From Cantharellus purpuraceus (Eukaryota > Basidiomycota > Agaricomycetes > Cantharellales > Hydnaceae), in NCBI GenBank assembly GCA_025174535.1, contig JALBUN010000034.1, positions 474,501 to 538,500 of the forward strand: a stretch of 64,000 nt of DNA, in the 5' to 3' direction. Made by a program: the position numbers and the translations under genes. The notes beneath the pieces were generated by a model that saw only the letters and a program-made list of their open reading frames with translations, made no database searches and had not been told where the DNA came from. Of this stretch, positions 58,391-64,000 are shown piece by piece. Each line of letters opens with the position of its first letter. Positions within the stretch are counted from its first letter, which is position 1.

Positions 58391-59023
58391 ATGGCAGACA
58401 CCGCATTCAGAAAAATAGACATCGATGCCTTCGACGAGGACACTGTGCTAGAATCAGAGCTTTATGAGCCGGATCCTCGAGATCCTCGGGCTGTTTTGAA
58501 CGACGCTAAGCAAAAGCAGACTGCGGTTAGGTCTTCGTTGTCCAGGTGAGCGTGGCTCCCGATGGGCGCAACGGACTGATCCCATTCCCAGAGGCGACAT
58601 TGCGGGAGCTTTAACCGCAGTCTTGGAGGATGCCCCATACGGACCGAACGTAGACGAAGCCAAGGTATGTCCAGCTTACGTCGTGTTCAACTCACGATTA
58701 TCAACCAAATGATGACGTAGACAATCACACTTCAAACCCTCCTCCTCATCCTCAACTCTACGAAGGCGACTGACATACCCTCCATCGTTAAAGCGCTCTC
58801 ACCAGACGCACAAGACATTCTCATGAAGTATATATACAAAGGCATGGCCATGTCTGGATGGGGAGATGTCTCGGGAAGCGTGTTGTTAACATGGCATGAA
58901 AAGGCAAGTTTAACATACTTTATTTGCCAATTCTGTACTTACATGTCTATTAACGTGGAGTTAACCGAAGTCGCGGGGACAGGCTGCATAGTGCGGGTGA
59001 TGACTGATCGGAGAGCTGTCTAA
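58391..59023 (+). CDS. Arp2/3 complex subunit 5 (ARPC5, p16)
   Basis: A small subunit of the actin-nucleating Arp2/3 complex, linking ARPC1 to the rest of the complex. MADTAFRKIDIDAFDEDTVL and YEPDPRDPRAVLNDAKQK form the N-terminal arm; then SLSRGDIAGALTAVLEDAPY, ITLQTLLLILNSTKATDIPS, IVKALSPDAQDILMKYIYKG and MAMSGWGDVSGSVLLTWHEK, with the conserved end VAGTGCIVRVMTDRRAV. The intron 58904-58960 (57 nt, GC donor) separates WHEK from LTEVAG; because it has no in-frame stop, a read-through form would also be translatable. The gene is the last host gene before the repeat region. Confidence 0.9.
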
Positions 59024-60470
59024 CTAGAGAGCGCAAGAGCTGCCTGCGCTTTGCTCTGGCATCCTTCCTCAGGGGTGAAATTTACATTTTCACCAAAGCT
59101 CTAGCTTTGATTTCGTATATGAGTGCAGTTTGCGAGATGTGCATTGCTCCCGAGATTGTGTGCTTCAAGGTGCAATGAAGGTACATAGCTACCCATAACC
59201 ATGAATTCATGTCTCTTGTCCGCAAAATTCAACCGGGTCTATTCATCCACTCAATTTACATGGAGGAGGATCTTGAGAAAGCAGAGAGGTGGATGGGTGC
59301 ACCATATGAAGTTCATGTCTGGTATATCCCTTGCTGACTTATGTATGTCGCAGTTTGGAAAAGACGCATGGGTTCTTGATTTTGGTTCTGAAGGAGTCGT
59401 CTTGTTGCAAAGTCACATGCGGGAGATTCAGATTCTTTTAGATAGCACTGTGATGGACACAATGCAAATAGCATTGTTTGATACAGTGACAGTTGGGTGG
59501 CTTTTCTAGCTTGTTGTGTTCCTCTGAATTTCAGTAACTAAAATCACAGATATGGAAACCACATGAAATGACTAGTGAGAGATATATGGCTACTTATGTG
59601 AGTGGGTGAGTGTTGTTTGGCCACCCTGACTACCTAACACCTCCATAAGGTCTCACTTATGAAGGCACATCTGCCCCTCCATTTGCATTTGACTGCTCTG
59701 CATGCCAGGATTCATTCTTCATAAGCTCCATGTGCAGTCTATTGTTAAGTGCTGAGATGGGCTTCAAGGAGTAACTGGAGTTTGGATGCTAGAGTCAAAT
59801 GGAGGGGACTTTCCTGTTTCCAGTTCAACTGGAGACAGGGAGGTTCAAGAACTATTGTGTCAGATTGAGTGGACTGGGCTTCAACTTATGTGTTGTGCCC
59901 CCTTGGATTGTCAGTCCAATATTTCAGAGTTCAGAGGTACAGAGTTGGATCAGGAATCTGGAGTTTGACTTGTCCAGAAATGTAAGTACCTTGGGTGCTT
60001 ACTCATATCTATATGTATATACAGCATTCCCTTAAGGAATGCTGCCCTTTTGGTAGACATATGCACCCATGGGATGCATATATAGTTGTTACATAATCTG
60101 TGGACCCAAGTGGTGCATGCAGTTTTGTTGGTGAAGAAAAGCAACTATATATTTTTATTTTACCAAGTTACATATAGTTCTTGTTCATTAGATAATATGG
60201 TGTTTAAACTGTCATGTCACATGCACTGTTGTATGGGAACTGGTTTTCCCTTAAAAAGATCTTGTTTAAAGTCCCGAAACTGTACAATTTCGCTTGATGG
60301 CCTTAAAATATCAGCATATATCTGCTGCTTTCTCTTGATTCAGGGCCATTCAAATATTCTCTATTTTTTCATATTTTTTTGGGAATTTTCCATGCAGAAA
60401 TGAGTCTACAAACTTATTGTTCTGCTGGGCGAAGTTTTGGGACCCACATGGACCCACAAACCTTCGCAGA
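59024..60470. other. AT-rich, CpG-free repeat-like region without genes
   Basis: No conserved protein. From 59422 to 60274 (853 bp) not one CpG occurs. A short segment at 59874-59931 matches, in inverted orientation, one at 62800-62826 and neighbouring bases. Reads as a decayed repeat. Confidence 0.6.
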
Positions 60471-61560
60471 TGTCAGCAGCCTCAAAGTCAGCCGGAGTCA
60501 CCCGGACAACTGACTCATTGTCGATCACATGACTCATTTCAATCTCCGACTCAATCTGGTCACCACTGCCAGTAAATGCTCAATATCTTCGCAACCACTG
60601 CACCTCCTGACTCCATTTTCAGTGGAGAGTTCAATAGAAGCCATGCCTACCCATAGCCGTGCTAATCAGCCTGGGAAACGAAGTATTGACCGAGTTATTT
60701 GAGTAATGGTGACTCATGCAATGACTCCTGCCATGACTCATGCTATGACTCCTTCCATGACTCATACCATGACTCCTGTGATTACTCATACTATGACTCC
60801 TGCTCTGAGTCACACTATGACTCCATCCATGACTCATGCCATGAGTCAGAGCAAATCCAAGCAGCTCATTGGCTAGGAAACTTCCACCCCCTTCTCACAT
60901 ATTCCACTAGCTTCCAGTAGTTTCCATCTATTAATAGGTAGAAGTTTCCAGTAGTATTAGTCAGCTCCTGTAAATACAATATAAAAGGAGCCCATTCTGC
61001 CTCTGAATAAATAACCATTTCTACCCCATCATCTGCACATCAGTGTGACTAGAGTGACATACAGTGTCATCCTCTATATCTCAGTAACTGTTGATTGTCC
61101 AGTTCAAGGGTTGCTTACAGTTGTGTAACTGTATTTGATTGCACTTGAAGTAGTGATTGTCCTGCTTTGGGCGTGAGTGTAGTATCTACCTCGCGTGACT
61201 ACGAATCTACAGGGTGAGATTGTCTGTCGATAGTCCTGCCATTAGTGCTCTTGTTTAAGTTACTAGTGTGTACTGCCTTTGCAGAGCATTAGAATCTTGA
61301 ACTCGTGTGAAGCAGTTGCTAGACTACTTCACACATCGCTGTTACCCGCTTCAGAGTGTCACTGGTTGGACGGTTGGATTCATCCACCTACTTCCTCTAG
61401 CCTCTAAGTGCATTCCCCTCTTTTTGGAATATCTGGACCCCTAAGCGTCCGTGAACTCTAGACTCTGGAAGTCTTATTCATTCCCTACTGCTAAGAAACG
61501 TATTACCTTCCTGCGTATCGTCTGCATTGACCATTACAACGGATTGTAACCAAAGTACAA
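60471..61560 (+). mobile_element. LTR-like unit (solo LTR or 5' LTR), tentative
   Basis: A unit beginning TGTCAGCAGC with an enhancer-like tandem array (60710-60848), a TATAAAA box (60980-60986) and an AATAAA signal (61006-61011) only about 26 bp further on, the compact U3-R arrangement of an LTR. The right end is not defined and no target-site duplication was found, so the borders are guesses. Confidence 0.35.
60710..60848 (+). repeat. 24-bp tandem repeat with TGACTCA sites
   Basis: Units of two related 12-mers of the form TGACTCATGCNA / TGACTCCTNCCA. TGACTCA or TGAGTCA occurs at 60710, 60734, 60758, 60806, 60830 and 60842; the copy at 60782 reads TGATTACTCA. The spacing of the main sites is exactly 24 bp. 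Confidence 0.85.
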
Positions 61561-62195
61561 ACATTAAATCGTTTCTGGAGTTGTGCTGCAGTAGGATTTG
61601 ATATTCTTCTCAGCTGTTCATTCACGGAATTGTGGTGATTTAGAGTTTGCCCTAACACCATAATTTTGCGGGTTCCAAAACAACTGTTGTTTTGGAACTG
61701 TGAACTTCAACCTAAACTGTGGTGTTAATCACAATCTAAGTTTAGCCTGAGGATGTATGACCTTTCAAGGCTAGCAATAAGCTTGAAACTATTTTAACGG
61801 AGAACCCAATTAAGAAATTATACTCTGGTGAACAATCACAATCAATGTTGCCACAGGAAGTGAAGCAATAGAGATTTATGCTTGTCACGTGTAGTTAACA
61901 CTTTACTGCTGATGCAATGTAAAGTCAAAGATTGACAGGCATTCAAGGGTTCAGATACTTCAAAGGGGGTAGTAACCTAGTGCCTTAGTACCGCAGGTTG
62001 AGTGGATTAAAGCTAACAATAATCCCTTCAACGTAAAAAGATAGATATGCACTTGAACACTTCCTTCTGAACAAGCATATTCACTGTACGTGTTTATCTG
62101 TGATAGAATCAACAGTCAAGGGATATTAATCTTGTCTCAAAGAGGTGAGTTAATAGACTGTGTTGTTGATTTATTGAAATGCCCACAATTGAACC
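61561..62195. other. Repeat-region spacer with a 27-nt palindrome
   Basis: No gene seen. A perfect inverted repeat (61672-61698) has 13-bp arms, GTTCCAAAACAAC and its complement, around one T. Confidence 0.5.
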
Positions 62196-62397
62196 AACCG
62201 ATCAATAGCAAAGTACGTGTTAACCTGACTAACCTCAGAGTCTCAATTAAACGTGCAGTATTCTTGACCAATCAATAGCCTAGTACATATTAACCTGACT
62301 AACCTCAGAGTCTCAATTAAACGTGCAAGATTCTTGATTATAACCAATAGCCCGATACGTGATAATTTGACTAACCTCAGAGTCTCAATTACACGTG
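62196..62397 (+). repeat. 71-bp minisatellite, about three copies
   Basis: Three tandem copies share TGACTAACCTCAGAGTCTCA and ATTAAACGTG; the AACCTCAGAG core occurs at 62231, 62301 and (as AACCTCAG) 62373, so the period is 70-72 bp. Diverged TTAACCT..CTCCGAG blocks near 63010 and 63065 may be older copies. Confidence 0.85.
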
Positions 62398-63140
62398 TGT
62401 TATGATATATTCATTAATGCCCAGATCCCCATCCGATCCCCTCAGATCCCCACGCATATGAAATCTATACTCCATTTGGAAACTGCTACGTCTCCATTTT
62501 CCTGTCCGATTGTCACCGCCGATTCCGCCCATCCGTCTCTGGTTCCAATTGATGCATCAGCATCACCATAGGAACCCGGACATCCGTCCCCATCGGACTT
62601 GGACATACTCATGTAAGGCCATCGGCCTCGGAGACCCATCACCAGAGTAATTATTATTAGATTTCGAATATGTATTTAATTTGCCGACTGGGGACTCCAT
62701 TCCCCAGTTCAAATATCGAATCACGCCTAGCTTCTAAGTCCGATCCTAACTCTGTAAGTCATACTCCATCTCCGAAATCTTGGACACCGGTATTAGTGAG
62801 GGCGCAGCACATAAGCTGAAGCCAAGTCTGTTCCGACCCCCACGACGTGCTCCGACTCCGACCCAACCTCTGACCCAATCTCCAACCCCAATCGGACCTA
62901 GTGCGTAACAACGTGTAAGGTTCTTGATCAATGAATAACAATTAATACACTTCAAGTTACTGCTCTGAGTGGGCTTGTAGTGTGTTAATTACTAATCAGT
63001 TACTCTGTATTAACCTCTTCTCCGAGTTTGATTAATATTAGAGCCTGCTGCGCTTGTAATATAGTAACTTCTGGCTTCTCCGAGAGTCAATCAAAGTTAA
63101 TATACACTAAGAGTAGCTGATATAAGCATGATGCTTATGT
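62398..63140. other. Repeat-rich spacer left of the copia LTR
   Basis: No gene. It contains TCCGAC/TCCGATC-type degenerate short repeats (about 62430-62900) and the inverted partner of the 59.9-kb segment. Confidence 0.5.
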
Positions 63141-63149
63141 GATGATTAC

Positions 63150-63618
63150 TCAATGCTTGAGTAGACACTGCTGTGTGTGTGTGGTAAAAAGATCTTATTT
63201 ATTGCACTGCTGTTGCAGCCCTTTTTATATACATGTACTATCTAGCTTATGTAACTAATCAGAGAACATTCCTGGCGCTTAGGGAAGCCCCTGGAAGGAA
63301 AGAGAAGGCCGGGGAACCTTGTGGAAGGTCCAGGAAGGTGTCAGAACCTTCTGTGGCTGCTTGTGGCTGAAGTGCATGAACTCTGATGATTATGTAATGC
63401 ACGCGTCGTTCGCTCGTGTGTGAGTGCTCGTCGGAGTTGAATGACAGATTATATCAGCAACCGACCCCTTGTGTACACTTGTGGGCTCAAATACACAAAA
63501 AAGCGAAATATAAGTACATTCAATAGAACATTTGAAATACCTTTAAACTACTAAATAATAGTCCTTATTTGAAGTAGTTTAGAACTGCATATACCCCAAC
63601 AACTGTCATGCTGTAACA
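63150..63618 (-). mobile_element. 3' LTR of a Ty1/copia element (approximate borders)
   Basis: Read on the minus strand, the LTR should start with TGTTAC at 63618, directly after a purine-rich tract (CAGGGGGGCA) that fits a polypurine primer site behind the pol stop. Inside, a TATATAAAAAGG box and an AATAAATAAG signal (about 63235-63190) form a promoter/poly(A) pair. The far end near 63150 is estimated. Confidence 0.55.
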
Positions 63619-64000
63619 TGCCCCCCTGATGTGGCAAGTCTAAATCTTCAGATTACTCCCATTTTCTTTCAGTGCTTCTCAACCAGTTTGCAAGGTAGAG
63701 CCTTGGTGAGTAAGTTGGTGGGCATGTCTTCAGTTGGGATGTATGAAGTGCTGATGATTCTTTTTGAAACAGTGTTGTGCAGCCAGAAGTATCATAAGTC
63801 CAGGTGCTTCATTTGTGCTCTGGGTTTTTGGTCACAGTTAAGGCTGATTGGTTGTCAATGCAGGTATTTGATGGACCATCAATTTTGAAATCTAGTTCAT
63901 CAAGGAAATTTTGCATCCAAACTACTTCTGTGCCAGTGGCCATTGCTGCAACATATTCAGCTTCAGTGGTCAAGAGGACTACTACACTTTGTAGTTTGCT
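63619..64000 (-). pseudogene. Broken Ty1/copia pol C-terminus (RNase H)
   Basis: On the minus strand from the window edge: TTEAEYVAAMATGTEVVWMQ, then DNQSALTVTKNPEH, the RNase H signature of copia polyproteins (AEAEY and DNQSA motifs), and later TSYIPTEDMPTNLLTKALP with a stop at 63671-63669. The two halves are in different frames: the first frame stops at 63812-63810 and the second contains a stop at 63795-63793. The copy is thus inactive. It continues beyond the window. No CpG occurs in it. Confidence 0.85.

Noticed and set aside
59201..59509. 102-residue plus-strand frame
   Set aside because: It matches no family I know, lies at the edge of the CpG-free repeat zone and has no intron pattern like the real genes; probably decayed repeat sequence.
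60631..60920. Open frames encoding repeated SHGM/DSCH-type peptides
   Set aside because: They come from the 24-bp tandem repeat, lie in a transposon-like unit and have no start context or homology.

Overview
The window is a chromosomal segment of a filamentous basidiomycete, most likely an Agaricomycete. The basis is gene structure and gene identity: nearly every gene is cut by many 45-70 nt GT-AG introns, intergenic gaps are short, and the gene set is typically fungal (eIF4B with a MAPKKG start, a Mug14-type aldolase, type I metacaspase, PNGase A, Ppn2-like phosphatase, Srs2-like helicase). I could read 27 protein genes and one intron-containing tRNA-Thr. All identifications come from reading motifs and splice junctions by eye; no database search was possible.

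Layout: 0.5-5.1 kb Ras-family GTPase (-), SR-cyclophilin (+), eIF4B (-). 5.1-6.3 kb gene-poor with tRNA-Thr(AGU). 6.3-16.2 kb Uba4/MOCS3 (+), adenosine-deaminase-like (-), Mediator Med25 (+), PITH protein (-), UBX protein (+), APC10/Doc1 (+). 17.3-25.9 kb class II aldolase (+), DDT/PHD chromatin protein (-), Alba-like protein (-), and a gene fusing an AIG2/gamma-glutamylcyclotransferase-like domain to a class V PLP lyase (-). 27-39.5 kb serine carboxypeptidase, HSP20, 3-dehydroshikimate dehydratase, Srs2-type helicase and Ppn2-like phosphatase, all on the plus strand. 40.1-49.2 kb metacaspase (-), Trm8 (-), PNGase A (+), Jjj1 (-), Tim13 (-). 50-59 kb a GC-rich block with a homeodomain factor (-), U1-70K (-), Yta7/ATAD2 (+) and ARPC5 (+).

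59-64 kb is different: no host genes, a broken Ty1/copia pol end with its LTR, another LTR-like unit, minisatellites, and long stretches containing no CpG at all, the mark of methylation-driven decay of repeats.

Most genes are housekeeping genes for RNA processing, translation, chromatin and protein quality control, without operon logic. Five pairs are head-to-head with only 65-131 bp between start codons, so they probably share bidirectional promoters. The points most worth a second look are the AIG2-PLP lyase fusion, a run of 12-33 nt exons across the metacaspase active-site cysteine, five GC-AG introns (plus a sixth candidate), a 24-bp array of TGACTCA sites in an LTR-like unit, and the CpG-free tracts.
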